Shown: positions 17,220 through 26,017, counted from the stretch's first letter. The stretch: DNA of 64,000 bases from Ruminococcoides sp052118065 (GCA_052118065.1 JBQKHY010000005.1:1-64000); one strand, 5' to 3'. The notes: generated by a model from the letters alone, not told the origin. Program-made: numbers and translations.

Positions 17220-17909
17220 TCACTTTGACTGGTTAATAAGAAGTTCGGCTTTATCAATTACACGCAAGTCGTTTTCATAGGTGCAATTCTTTCTTGCTTG
17301 TTGAATATCAACCCAAATATGACTGTCGATTTCTTCCGGCTGGTCAACAACATCATCTGTAAAGGCTTGTGCTAGGAAAAATACAACTCTCTTTTTAATA
17401 TTGCCAAATGGGCAATAGTCACTAACCTCTCTAAAACCATCAATAATTTTAACATCAAGGTTTGTTTCTTCCTTGATTTCACGAATAGCAGTAGCTTTTT
17501 CGGATTCATTAAGTTCCATATGACCTTTTGGAAAACTCCAATAACGGCCGTTATGGTTCTTAACTAATAGTATTCTGACACCTTGTTTGTTACGGTAGAA
17601 AATCAATGCTCCACAACTTTTTTCGTAAAGGCAGTTAATGTTACTAATCTCAACACTACTTGATTTGCTGATAATATCAATAATTTGTGGTTCATAGTAA
17701 ATCTCTCTATCCGGTGCAACAACGGCTCTTTGTTCGTTATTCTTTAGGGTAATAAGGGCAATAACTTGACCTGACATAGAAAATTCTACTTCATTCTTTG
17801 AAAGTACAAATGCCTTTACATTGTCACCTTTTTCACCGGTAAAGTAACCACTATACAAACCATCTGTTAGTTGTCCAAATAAATTTACGCTTACCTTTCT
17901 TCCAAGCAC
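17220..17909 (-). CDS. Nudix hydrolase with an uncharacterised N-terminal domain
   Basis: 229 residues. The C-terminal half is a Nudix domain with the box GHMELNE...REIKEETNL (about 143-165). The canonical G of EEXG is N here. The substrate-side WSFPKG motif resembles Ap4A hydrolase/MutT-like enzymes. The first 95 residues form a beta-rich domain I do not recognise. The GTG at 17909 is chosen because AAGGAGGTG lies 6 bases before it; a TTG further upstream would place that site inside the gene. It starts 30 bases after the DHHW gene, in one operon. The substrate is unknown. Confidence 0.85.
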   Translation of the reverse strand: MLGRKVSVNLFGQLTDGLYSGYFTGEKGDNVKAFVLSKNEVEFSMSGQVIALITLKNNEQRAVVAPDREIYYEPQIIDIISKSSSVEISNINCLYEKSCGALIFYRNKQGVRILLVKNHNGRYWSFPKGHMELNESEKATAIREIKEETNLDVKIIDGFREVSDYCPFGNIKKRVVFFLAQAFTDDVVDQPEEIDSHIWVDIQQARKNCTYENDLRVIDKAELLINQSK

Positions 17910-17939
17910 TGATTTCACCTCCTTCAAAAACAAAGTATT

Positions 17940-19238
17940 TTATTCACCTATAACTTTTTCCATATCGGCAATTCTGTCGGCAGAGTTTGCTGACATTACA
18001 TTGTTCATAAACAGAACTTCTGTAATTCCGTTGTCCTCACAATATTTCTTCAAATCGGTAACACCACAACTTCTCATATCAAGAACATGGATTTCGCTAT
18101 AGTTAGCTGATAGATACGGAACGAATGCATTACCGAAACTTTCCTTAACAACTGCAATCTTTTTATTTGTACCACACTGAGAGTTAATAATAAACTTAGG
18201 CTGGTCACCGTTAATAAATACACCGTATGTGTTTTCACCTGATGTTTCATTTTCGTAGTAAATATCGGCATCCTGTGGTTCACCGTTAGGGTCGGCATAT
18301 AGCTTACAAGTTGTATCATATGGTAAATCATAATAATAAACTGTATCGGTTAAACCTGAACCATAGGTATGGAATGAACCTGTAAATCCCTCAATCTTGT
18401 GTGTACCTTCTTCTGAAATTGTCATTGGCTTTTGGTTTGTTTGTTCACAGAATGCAGTGTATGCATAATATGCACCAAGACCTGTCCAATGGTGGTCGGA
18501 GTTAAAGTAGCAATATTCACTATTATGCTTTGCAAGTGTATTATAAATATTAATTGGCTGAGCCTTGTCAAACTTACTGTAAGCATTCTTAATATTGTCA
18601 GCTTCACTCGTTGCACCGGCTTCATTCTTTAATCTTTCAGGTAGATTCATTTCTGTATGAAGTGGAATCATCATACTATAAACCTTAATGCTATCCCCCA
18701 GCTTTTCGGTAGCTTTGTTAATAACATCTGAGTACATATCACTTCTGTCAGCAGATGCACCAAAAATTTCATAAGCTGAGTCTTTCCATAAATAAACTGC
18801 ACCGTTTACTGAGCTAAATGTACCACTACTGTTGTCATCCTTAATTTCAGGTGTTAGGAATTGTAATGGGTCACTGTCATCAATATTACTTGAAGTAGCC
18901 TTTGAAGAACTGCTTACCTTACTTGATTTAGAACTTTCAACTGTTTTAAAGCCACCTGTTTGAGTATCCTTATTACCGTTTACACAGCTCTTGATACCTG
19001 TGCAAATAAAGATAACAATTGTCACTACAATTGCAATAAGCACAATACCTGAAACAATAAGTTTAATTCTGTTGTTTCTTCTTCTACGCTTTGCTTCTCT
19101 TTTTCTTGCTCTTTCTCTTCTTCTTTTAGCACTGCTTTCTAAATCTACTTCACCATATTTATCAGCAAATTGTTTATAAAAATCGTCACTATAAGAACGA
19201 GTTACATTGTCTTCATCAGAGTATCTTTTACTTGACAT
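17940..19238 (-). CDS. DHHW-family membrane protein with basic cytoplasmic tail
   Basis: 432 residues from the ATG at 19238, behind GGAGAG; the frame extends upstream to 19349 without support. A cytoplasmic tail very rich in Arg/Lys (RRRERARKREAKRRRRNNR, about 36-54) precedes one membrane segment (about 58-80). A Ser/Thr linker and the extracytoplasmic domain with YFNSDHHWTGLGAYYAYTAF (about 242-261) follow. KIAVVKESFGNAFVPYLSAN matches the SGNH-like block of the other DHHW protein at 5543. It probably acts on an exported glycan. The polybasic tail is longer than in the paralogue. Confidence 0.8.
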   Translation of the reverse strand: MSSKRYSDEDNVTRSYSDDFYKQFADKYGEVDLESSAKRRRERARKREAKRRRRNNRIKLIVSGIVLIAIVVTIVIFICTGIKSCVNGNKDTQTGGFKTVESSKSSKVSSSSKATSSNIDDSDPLQFLTPEIKDDNSSGTFSSVNGAVYLWKDSAYEIFGASADRSDMYSDVINKATEKLGDSIKVYSMMIPLHTEMNLPERLKNEAGATSEADNIKNAYSKFDKAQPINIYNTLAKHNSEYCYFNSDHHWTGLGAYYAYTAFCEQTNQKPMTISEEGTHKIEGFTGSFHTYGSGLTDTVYYYDLPYDTTCKLYADPNGEPQDADIYYENETSGENTYGVFINGDQPKFIINSQCGTNKKIAVVKESFGNAFVPYLSANYSEIHVLDMRSCGVTDLKKYCEDNGITEVLFMNNVMSANSADRIADMEKVIGE

Positions 19239-19298
19239 ATTATTCTCTCCGTTATATCTGTATTTCATATAAATAATATTCCATAGATAGGTAACATA

Positions 19299-19327
19299 AT
19301 TATAATACAAAATCAACATAATTACAA
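19299..19327 (-). promoter_or_regulatory. promoter of the DHHW-Nudix operon
   Basis: Minus strand TTGTAA (19322-19327), 17 bp, TATAAT (19299-19304). This leaves a leader of about 55 bases. Confidence 0.7.
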
Positions 19328-19373
19328 CAAAAAATATGATAATTTGCAAAACATATTATAGAAACCTAGATTG

Positions 19374-19402
19374 TTGCACTTTTCACAATAATATGATAGA
19401 AT
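19374..19402 (+). promoter_or_regulatory. promoter of the aminotransferase-trpS operon
   Basis: TTGCAC (19374-19379), 17 bp, TAGAAT (19397-19402), divergent from the promoter at 19299. Confidence 0.65.
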
Positions 19403-19432
19403 AATTCTATATAAATAAAGGTGGTAAAACTT

Positions 19433-20626
19433 ATGGAATACTCTTTCAGCGACAGAGTTCAGGCACTAAAGCCATCTGCCATTCGAGAAATTTTTAAATA
19501 TGCTGCTGACCCTGAGGTTGTATCCTTATCAGCAGGTAACCCTAGTCCTGAGGCTTTTCCTATTGAAGAAATCAAGGAAATCTCTGCAAGACTATTAGAA
19601 GAAAACCCAATCGGTGTGTTACAGTACAGTGTTACGGAAGGTTATCCTCAGTTAAGGGAAACACTAAAGGAATATATGAAAAGTCACCACAATGTTGGCA
19701 AAGACTTTGATGATATTTTAATTACAACAGGTGCGCAACAGATTATGGATTTAGCTACAAAGTCCCTTGTAAATGAGGGTGATGTGGTTATTACAGAAGC
19801 ACCGTCTTTTATTGGTTCATTAAACACATTTAGAAGTTATAATGCAAAACTTGTAGGTGTTAATATTGATGATGACGGTATGAATATGGAGGAGCTTGAA
19901 AAGGCTCTTAAGACACACAAAAATGCAAGATTTATCTATACTATTCCTAATTTTCAGAACCCATCAGGCATTACAATGAGTCTTGAAAAAAGAAAGAAAA
20001 TGTATGAACTTGCAAAGAAATATAATGTGCTTATTCTTGAGGACAACCCATACGGTGACCTTAGATACAGTGGTGAGTACATTCCTTGTATCAAGAGTTT
20101 TGATGATGAGGGTATTGTGCTTTATGCCGGTTCAATGAGTAAGGTTATCTCTCCCGGAATCAGAGTTGCTTATGTTATTGCACCTAAGCCTATTTTCCAG
20201 AAGATGGTTGTATGCAAACAAGGTAATGATGTTCACACAAATATTTGGTCACAGATGGTTTGTAACGAACTAATGACAAAGTATGACTTTGATGCTCACC
20301 TTGAAAAGCTAAGAAAACTTTATAGCAAGAAAGCACAGTTTATGATGGACCTTATGGACAAATATCTTGTACCAATAGGCATTACTTATGCAAAAATCAC
20401 TGGTGGACTGTTCACAATGTGTACCCTACCGGATTATGTAGATATGCAAGAATTTTGTAAAGACGCAATCAAAAACAAAGTTTGTGTTGTTCCGGGAAAT
20501 GCTTTCCTAACTGATGAAAGTGAAGAATGTCACACATTTAGAGTGAACTTCTCAACACCTACTGATGAACAGTTAGAAAAGGGAATAAAACTACTTGCAA
20601 AAACTGCTGAAAAATATATTAAGTGA
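19433..20626 (+). CDS. PLP-dependent aminotransferase, class I (MocR/LysN-like)
   Basis: 397 residues, fold type I. N-terminal FKYAADPEVVSLSAGNPSPE is typical of the 2-aminoadipate/aromatic aminotransferase branch. ITTGAQQIMDLATKSLV binds the cofactor phosphate. IPNFQNPSGITMS and ILEDNPYGDLRY supply the Asn, Asp and Tyr around the ring. AGSMSKVISPGIRVAY carries the Schiff-base lysine at about residue 237. The ATG at 19433 follows AAAGGTGG; a GTG at 19421 overlaps that site. It lies 11 bases ahead of trpS. Amino acid specificity cannot be read from the sequence. Confidence 0.88.
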   Translation: MEYSFSDRVQALKPSAIREIFKYAADPEVVSLSAGNPSPEAFPIEEIKEISARLLEENPIGVLQYSVTEGYPQLRETLKEYMKSHHNVGKDFDDILITTGAQQIMDLATKSLVNEGDVVITEAPSFIGSLNTFRSYNAKLVGVNIDDDGMNMEELEKALKTHKNARFIYTIPNFQNPSGITMSLEKRKKMYELAKKYNVLILEDNPYGDLRYSGEYIPCIKSFDDEGIVLYAGSMSKVISPGIRVAYVIAPKPIFQKMVVCKQGNDVHTNIWSQMVCNELMTKYDFDAHLEKLRKLYSKKAQFMMDLMDKYLVPIGITYAKITGGLFTMCTLPDYVDMQEFCKDAIKNKVCVVPGNAFLTDESEECHTFRVNFSTPTDEQLEKGIKLLAKTAEKYIK

Positions 20627-20637
20627 GGTAAAATAAA

Positions 20638-21633
20638 ATGGGAGAAAAGAAACCTATTGTTTTAAGTGCTATTCAACCAAGTGGCTCAATGACTCTTGGT
20701 AACTATCTTGGAGCAATTAAGAATTGGATTACAATGCAGGACGAATACTTCTGCTTTTATGCTCTTGCTGATCTACACACAATTACAGTAAGACAAGACC
20801 CTAAAGAAATGAGAAAGCATATTCTTGATATGTACGCATTGCTTTTAGCATGTGGCATTGACCCTGAAAAAAGTGTTTTCTTCATTCAGAGCCATGTAAC
20901 AACTCATGCACAGTTAGCTTGGATTCTAAACTGTTACACACAGTTTGGTGAACTTTCAAGAATGACACAGTTTAAGGATAAAAGCCGTAAACACGCTGAC
21001 AACATTAATGCAGGTCTATTCACTTACCCTGCACTAATGGCTGCCGATATTCTACTTTATCAGGCAGACAAAGTACCTGTTGGTGCTGACCAAATGCAAC
21101 ATCTTGAAATCACTCGTGATATTGCAACAAGATTTAACGGTCTATACGGTAATGTATTTAAGATTCCTGAGGGCTTTGTACCTAAGAACGGTGCAAGAGT
21201 TATGTCACTACAGAACCCATCAAGCAAGATGAGTAAAAGTGATGAAAATGTCAACGGTTGTGTATATGTTCTTGATAAGCCTGAAACAATTATGAAAAAG
21301 TTTAAGAGAGCTATTACAGACACAGACGCTAAGATTTACTTTAGTGAAGATAAGCCGGGTATCAGCAATCTAATGACAATTTACGGTGCAGTTACCGGCA
21401 ACACAATGGAACAGATTGAAAAGGAATTTGACGGTAAAGGCTACGGTGACTTTAAGACTGCTGTAGGTGAGGCAGTTGTTGAACACCTAAGACCAATCCA
21501 AGATGAATACAACAGAATTATCAAGGATAGAGCCTATATGGAAGAAACATGGAAAAAGGCAGATGCCTTTGCTCAGAACTTCAGCCAAAGAACTCTTGAC
21601 AAGGTAATGAAGAAAATCGGTTACATTAAGTAA
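20638..21633 (+). CDS. trpS: tryptophanyl-tRNA synthetase
   Basis: 331 residues, class I synthetase that charges tRNA-Trp. The HIGH-type motif is PSGSMTLGNYLGAIKNW (about 14-30), the KMSKS motif is SKMSKSDEN (about 196-204), and YPALMAADILLYQADKVPVG is characteristic of TrpRS. It ends at a strong terminator. The gene is 12 kb away from the trp operon and has no T-box of its own. It appears cotranscribed with the aminotransferase. Confidence 0.97.
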   Translation: MGEKKPIVLSAIQPSGSMTLGNYLGAIKNWITMQDEYFCFYALADLHTITVRQDPKEMRKHILDMYALLLACGIDPEKSVFFIQSHVTTHAQLAWILNCYTQFGELSRMTQFKDKSRKHADNINAGLFTYPALMAADILLYQADKVPVGADQMQHLEITRDIATRFNGLYGNVFKIPEGFVPKNGARVMSLQNPSSKMSKSDENVNGCVYVLDKPETIMKKFKRAITDTDAKIYFSEDKPGISNLMTIYGAVTGNTMEQIEKEFDGKGYGDFKTAVGEAVVEHLRPIQDEYNRIIKDRAYMEETWKKADAFAQNFSQRTLDKVMKKIGYIK

Positions 21634-21648
21634 TCAACATAAAATTAT

Positions 21649-21680
21649 AGCGACCTTTCAAAATGGAAGGTCGCTTTTTT
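21649..21680 (+). terminator. terminator after trpS
   Basis: An 11-bp stem AGCGACCTTTC with GGAAGGTCGCT and a T6 tail. A frame extension of the next gene back to 21663 would start inside this hairpin, which argues for the later start at 21741. Confidence 0.9.
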
Positions 21681-21740
21681 AATATTCAAAAATTTTCGGT
21701 AAATAATATTAAGGTAAAATTTATATTACGAGGGATAAAA

Positions 21741-22547
21741 ATGATAAAAATTTTTACCGACTCAGGTGCTGACTTAGAACCAAATGAACTTGAAATTCTG
21801 GACATTAAATGTGTTCCATTATCAGTTACCTTTGACAATATTACTTACAAGGAAAACATTAACCTTACCAAAAAAGGCTTTTACAAATTACTAAAATTAA
21901 AGAAAGAAAAACCGACAACTTCTCAACCATCCCCTGAGGATTTCTTTAATTTACTTGAGAATAACGGTGACGAATATATTGGAATTTTCTTGTCCTCCAA
22001 AATAAGTGGCACTTATCAAAATGCAAAATACTGCTGTACAAACTTTAACTGTTATCCTATAGACAGTGAAAGTGCATCTGCCGGTATGAGGATACTTATT
22101 GAAGAAAGTATCAAGCTGAAAAATCAAGGCTTGTCAGCTAAAGAAATTGTTATGAAAATTGAGGAATTAAAGAAAAGAATTGTGGTTATAGCTTGTGTTG
22201 ACTCACCTGAATATCTGCTAAAAGGTGGCAGAATCAAAGCCTCTATGATGTCAACAATTAAGCCTATTGTTGCTATTGAACAAGGGAAAATCACACTTAT
22301 TCACAAGTGTATCGGCACTCAAAGAGGAATAAACTATATTGCGAATAAGGTTGTAAAAAATCATCCTGACTTTTCCTATCCATTCCACATTATGTATGCA
22401 GATAACCACTCAATGGGAGTTAAGCTGAAAGAAAAGCTACTATCGGACAAACTACCCATTAACAACCATTCCTTAGTAAATGTAGGTGCAGTAATAGGCA
22501 GTCATACCGGACCTAATGCTTTTGGTGTAGCATATGTTAAAAGATAG
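21741..22547 (+). CDS. DegV-family fatty acid-binding protein
   Basis: 268 residues. The N-terminal motif is MIKIFTDSGADLEPNE, then PLSVTFDNITYKE, KPTTSQPSPEDFF and IFLSSKISGTYQNA. Later come LLKGGRIKAS and VGAVIGSHTGPNAFGVAYV at the C-terminus. All are DegV/FakB hallmarks. Such proteins bind a fatty acid and present it to the FakA kinase. FakA is not in the window. The ATG at 21741 follows GAGGG. Probably monocistronic. Confidence 0.9.
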   Translation: MIKIFTDSGADLEPNELEILDIKCVPLSVTFDNITYKENINLTKKGFYKLLKLKKEKPTTSQPSPEDFFNLLENNGDEYIGIFLSSKISGTYQNAKYCCTNFNCYPIDSESASAGMRILIEESIKLKNQGLSAKEIVMKIEELKKRIVVIACVDSPEYLLKGGRIKASMMSTIKPIVAIEQGKITLIHKCIGTQRGINYIANKVVKNHPDFSYPFHIMYADNHSMGVKLKEKLLSDKLPINNHSLVNVGAVIGSHTGPNAFGVAYVKR

Positions 22548-22567
22548 CCGATACAACTGCCTATAAA

Positions 22568-22801
22568 TTAAACTTCTTTATATTTCATAACAGTATAAGC
22601 ACCAATAGTGTTTACTGTTTTCTTTAAGGTTTTTTCATCAATCTTATTTTTCATCAATACGGTAACTTCTTTGGTGGAGGCATTTGCCTTTGTCCACACA
22701 CCCTCAAGATTATTGAGGGTGTTTTCAATTCTGCTTTCACATCCTTGACACACCATACCGTCAACAGTAAAAATTTCGTTATCTTCAAGGATTAATGTCA
22801 T
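22568..22801 (-). CDS. heavy-metal-associated (HMA) domain protein, CopZ-like
   Basis: 77 residues with the HMA metal-binding motif GMVCQGC at about 15-21 and a beta-alpha-beta-beta-alpha-beta pattern. It probably carries Cu(I) or a related soft metal in the cytoplasm. GAGGTGAG precedes the ATG. It has its own promoter and an operator-like palindrome in the leader. A TTAG-N6-CTAA box like those in front of feo lies upstream, so it may belong to the same metal regulon. No copper ATPase is adjacent. Confidence 0.85.
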   Translation of the reverse strand: MTLILEDNEIFTVDGMVCQGCESRIENTLNNLEGVWTKANASTKEVTVLMKNKIDEKTLKKTVNTIGAYTVMKYKEV

Positions 22802-22823
22802 AATCTCACCTCTATTTTAATTT

Positions 22824-22858
22824 ATGAATATTTATTCATATGAATATATACTCATATG
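22824..22858 (-). promoter_or_regulatory. palindromic operator-like region in the HMA gene leader
   Basis: Overlapping inverted repeats ATGAATA-TT-TATTCAT (22824-22839) and TATTCAT-ATGAATA (22833-22846), then a weaker ACTCATATG half. Spacing and letters resemble ArsR/SmtB-type metal-sensor operators. It lies between the -10 box and the start codon. Confidence 0.5.
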
Positions 22859-22866
22859 TTATTTTT

Positions 22867-22928
22867 ATTATATTCTCATTTTCTTCCAAAGTCAATAGGT
22901 TTATAAAAAATAGTTAGTCTAAACTAAC
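22867..22928 (-). promoter_or_regulatory. promoter of the HMA gene with upstream TTAG-N6-CTAA box
   Basis: Minus strand TTGACT (22890-22895), 17 bp, TATAAT (22867-22872). A near-perfect palindrome GTTAGTCT/AAACTAAC at 22913-22928 gives TTAG-TCTAAA-CTAA and is the same motif as in front of feoA and feoB. Its position upstream of -35 differs from those two. Confidence 0.65.
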
Positions 22929-22943
22929 CATAAAGGCAAATAA

Positions 22944-22965
22944 AGGGGATACCTCAGTATCCCCT
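22944..22965 (-). terminator. terminator of the feo operon
   Basis: An 8-bp stem AGGGGATA/TATCCCCT, then TTTATTT on the minus strand, directly after the Cys-rich partner gene. Confidence 0.75.
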
Positions 22966-22970
22966 TCTTC

Positions 22971-23141
22971 TTATTTATGATGGCAATATTGGCAGTTCGC
23001 ACATCCTGAGCAATTACCACCACAGGAAGATTTACCTTTTTTCTTGTCACTGCGTAATTTCTTTACAATCAAGATAACTACTGCAAGTAAAGCAAGACCA
23101 ACTATAATTGTTGCTAAATTATTTACTAACCATGTAAGCAT
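22971..23141 (-). CDS. FeoB-associated Cys-rich membrane protein
   Basis: 56 residues, read directly from the sequence. One N-terminal membrane segment (MLTWLVNNLATIIVGLALLA onward) is followed by a basic stretch. A C-terminal cysteine cluster (SSCGGNCSGCANCQYCHHK) has five Cys and two His. This matches the small FeoB-associated Cys-rich protein family that follows feoB in Firmicutes. The ATG has GGAGG 8 bases upstream. It starts 33 bases after feoB. Its role in Fe(II) uptake, perhaps metal handling at the pore, is not established. Confidence 0.88.
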   Translation of the reverse strand: MLTWLVNNLATIIVGLALLAVVILIVKKLRSDKKKGKSSCGGNCSGCANCQYCHHK

Positions 23142-23174
23142 ATATAAATCCTCCCTTAAAATTTTAATTTAATA

Positions 23175-25691
23175 TCAAACTTTAACCTTAGTTGTAAGTT
23201 TGTTAGATTCTTTGTAAGGCTTAACAAGCATAAAGATAATGAATGCAAGTACAAGAATTGCAAAGATTAGACCAACAACCTGAACATTACCTGTGAATAG
23301 GTTACCGAACTGGTTAATCATTAGTGCTACTGCATAAGCAAATACACACTGATAACCAACTGCGAATAATGTCCACTTAGCGTTGTTCATTTCTCTCTTC
23401 ATAGCACCGATAGCAGCAAAGCAAGGAGCACATAGTAGGTTGAATGTTAGGAATGATAAAGCACTAACCTGAGTGAATGCATCTGCCATTGCCTGATATA
23501 CAGTACCACCGGCACCACCGTATAGGATACCCATTGTACCAACAATGTTTTCCTTAGCGATAAGACCTGTAACTGATGCAACAGTTGCCTGCCAGTTGCC
23601 CCAACCAAGTGGTGCAAAAATCCAAGAAATTGCATTACCGATAATAGCAAGTAAGCTACTATCCATCTGGTCCTCTGTTAGCATCTGGAATGAACCGTTT
23701 ACAAAACCGAAGTATGATAAGAACCAAACAAGGATTGTTGCAAGTAAGATAACTGTACCGGCCTTCTTAATGAATGACCAAGCTCTTTCCCACATTGAAC
23801 GAAGAACATTACCTACTGTTGGTAGATGGTAAGCAGGAAGTTCCATAACGAATGGAGCAGGATCACCTGAGAACATCTTAGTTTTCTTAAGGATAATACC
23901 TGAAACAATAATTGCAGCAACACCTAGGAAGTAAGCAAATGTAGCAATCCAAGCAGAACCACCGAACAATGCACCGGCAATCATAGCGATAAACGGTGTC
24001 TTAGCACTACATGGGATAAATGTAGTTGTCATAATTGTCATTCTACGGTCACGCTCATTTTCGATTGTTCTTGATGCCATAATACCCGGAACGCCACAAC
24101 CTGTACCGATCAGCATAGGGATAAATGACTTACCTGATAAACCGAACTTACGGAAAATTCTATCCATAACAAATGCGATTCTAGCCATATAACCACAAGC
24201 TTCTAGGAATGCAAGTAGGATAAACAAAACAAGCATCTGAGGTACGAAACCAAGAACTGCACCAACACCGGCAACAATACCGTCATTGATTAGACCTGAT
24301 AGCCAATCAGCACAACCTATGCTTTCCAGACCGTTAGAAACCAGAACAGGGATACTAGGAACCCATACACCATAGTCAGAAGGGTCAGGAGCTTCACAGT
24401 TATACTTTTCAACTGTAGCAACTGCATCCTTAAATTCAGCAAGTGTAGCAGTAACATCTTCTGTAGCAAGAGTTTCTTCATCTTCTACTGAATATGTAGC
24501 CTTTGAGAAATCAATACCCTTGTAGTTTTCAATATCTGTTGCAAAGGCAGTTAAAGCTGATTTTGCTTTAGCTGAGTCAAAGTCATCAGCCTCAGTATCA
24601 AGAGCAGTAGATACTGCCTCTGTATCATAGCCTTTTTCTTCAGCATATGAAATGAAACCGTTAACGATTTCATCAGCACCGGAATATTCGTCATTTAATT
24701 CTTCATACTGTGAAGTACCGATACCGAATAGGTGGAAACCGTCACCGAATAGATTGTCATTTACCCAGTCAGTACCCCAACCACCAACTGTTGAAATTGC
24801 AATGTAATAAACTGCAAACATAATTACTGCAAAGATTGGAAGAGCAGCCCATCTGTTTGTAACAACTCTATCAATCTTATCGGAAGTTGTCATCTTATCT
24901 TTATGTTTTTTCTTGTAACAATCATGAATAATAGAAGAAATATAAATATATCTTTCGTTTGTAATGATACTTTCTGAGTCATCATCAAGTTCAGTTTCAA
25001 CTTCTGCAATATCGTGTTCAATATGATTTTTGATTTCATCAGAAAGGTCAAGCTGAGCTAGTACCTTTTCATCTCTTTCAAACAACTTAATTGCATACCA
25101 TCTCTGTTGTTCTTCAGGCATATCGTGAACAACTGCCTCTTCAATATGAGCAAGACAATGTTCAACAGAACCTGTAAAGGGATGAATAGGAGCAATCTTC
25201 TTGCTTTCAGCACTGGCAATAGCAGCTTCGGCAGCTTCTGTAATACCTGTACCCTTTAGAGCAGAGATTTCAACAACCTTACAACCAAGTTCCTTAGCAA
25301 GTTGGTCAGTACGGATTGTGTCACCGTTTTTCCTAACAACATCCATCATATTGATGGCAACAACAACAGGAATACCAAGTTCAACAAGCTGAGTTGTTAA
25401 GTATAGGTTTCTTTCAAGGTTAGTACCGTCAACAATATTTAGGATTGCGTCAGGTCTTTCACCGATTAGATAGTTTCTTGCAACAACTTCCTCCAGTGTA
25501 TATGGAGAAAGTGAATAAATACCCGGAAGGTCAGTGATAACAACACCACTGTGTTTCTTTAGCTTACCTTCCTTTTTTTCTACTGTAACACCTGGCCAGT
25601 TACCAACAAACTGGTTAGAACCGGTTAAGGCATTAAACAATGTTGTTTTACCACAGTTTGGGTTACCGGCAAGGGCAATTCTCAAATCCAT
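23175..25691 (-). CDS. feoB: ferrous iron transporter FeoB
   Basis: 838 residues. The N-terminal G domain has G1 GNPNCGKT (9-16), G3 DLPG (54-57) and G4 NMMD. A helical guanine-release domain and the gated membrane part (from about residue 285; IPMLIGTGCGVPGIMASRTI) follow. It imports Fe(II). Between the first membrane segment and the gate region, residues about 325-440 form an acidic, Ala-rich extracytoplasmic insertion (DTEADDFDSAKAKSALTAFA). I do not recognise this insertion, and it is longer than in E. coli or Bacillus FeoB. Part of the operon feoA-feoA-feoB-Cys-rich partner, with an extra promoter/operator just upstream. Confidence 0.97.
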   Translation of the reverse strand: MDLRIALAGNPNCGKTTLFNALTGSNQFVGNWPGVTVEKKEGKLKKHSGVVITDLPGIYSLSPYTLEEVVARNYLIGERPDAILNIVDGTNLERNLYLTTQLVELGIPVVVAINMMDVVRKNGDTIRTDQLAKELGCKVVEISALKGTGITEAAEAAIASAESKKIAPIHPFTGSVEHCLAHIEEAVVHDMPEEQQRWYAIKLFERDEKVLAQLDLSDEIKNHIEHDIAEVETELDDDSESIITNERYIYISSIIHDCYKKKHKDKMTTSDKIDRVVTNRWAALPIFAVIMFAVYYIAISTVGGWGTDWVNDNLFGDGFHLFGIGTSQYEELNDEYSGADEIVNGFISYAEEKGYDTEAVSTALDTEADDFDSAKAKSALTAFATDIENYKGIDFSKATYSVEDEETLATEDVTATLAEFKDAVATVEKYNCEAPDPSDYGVWVPSIPVLVSNGLESIGCADWLSGLINDGIVAGVGAVLGFVPQMLVLFILLAFLEACGYMARIAFVMDRIFRKFGLSGKSFIPMLIGTGCGVPGIMASRTIENERDRRMTIMTTTFIPCSAKTPFIAMIAGALFGGSAWIATFAYFLGVAAIIVSGIILKKTKMFSGDPAPFVMELPAYHLPTVGNVLRSMWERAWSFIKKAGTVILLATILVWFLSYFGFVNGSFQMLTEDQMDSSLLAIIGNAISWIFAPLGWGNWQATVASVTGLIAKENIVGTMGILYGGAGGTVYQAMADAFTQVSALSFLTFNLLCAPCFAAIGAMKREMNNAKWTLFAVGYQCVFAYAVALMINQFGNLFTGNVQVVGLIFAILVLAFIIFMLVKPYKESNKLTTKVKV

Positions 25692-25717
25692 TGTGTAATT
25701 TCCTCTCTTTCATAATC

Positions 25718-25747
25718 ATAGTAAGCAAAAGCTAACTATTATGTAAA
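25718..25747 (-). promoter_or_regulatory. internal feoB promoter with metal-box in the spacer
   Basis: Minus strand TTTACA (25742-25747), 18 bp, TACTAT (25718-25723). The spacer contains TTAG-CTTTTG-CTTA, the feo box with one mismatch, within the palindrome ATAGTTAGC-N4-GCTTACTAT. Confidence 0.55.
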
Positions 25748-25751
25748 AAAA

Positions 25752-25973
25752 TTATTCTACTTCAATCATTTCGGCATCAGCTTTTCTTAGAGAAAGCTCA
25801 TAACCACGAACAGTAACTTCAACAGGATCCCCAAGTGGAGCAACCTTGCGAATTTTTACTTCTACACCTTTGGTAATACCCATATCCATAATTCTACGCT
25901 TTACAGCACCTTCACCATGGAGTTTCTTTACCTTTACTGTGTCGCCTACTTTAGCCTGACGCAATGTGTTCAT
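25752..25973 (-). CDS. feoA: FeoA-domain protein (second copy)
   Basis: 73 residues, an SH3-like FeoA domain: QAKVGDTVKVKKLHGEGAVK, then RRIMDMGITKGVEVKIRKVA and GDPVEVTVRGYELSLR. FeoA is the small cytoplasmic partner of FeoB. GAGGAGG precedes the ATG. The gene lies between the first feoA copy and feoB. Two feoA copies ahead of feoB are common in Clostridia. Confidence 0.93.
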   Translation of the reverse strand: MNTLRQAKVGDTVKVKKLHGEGAVKRRIMDMGITKGVEVKIRKVAPLGDPVEVTVRGYELSLRKADAEMIEVE

Positions 25974-26017
25974 ACTTTTCCTCCTCGCTAATAAATGTAT
26001 ATTTATTATTAAAAATA

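Noticed and set aside
21663..21740. Longer start for the DegV gene
   Set aside because: The extension begins inside the trpS terminator, and the DegV family starts at MIKIFTDSG with a good ribosome binding site at 21741.
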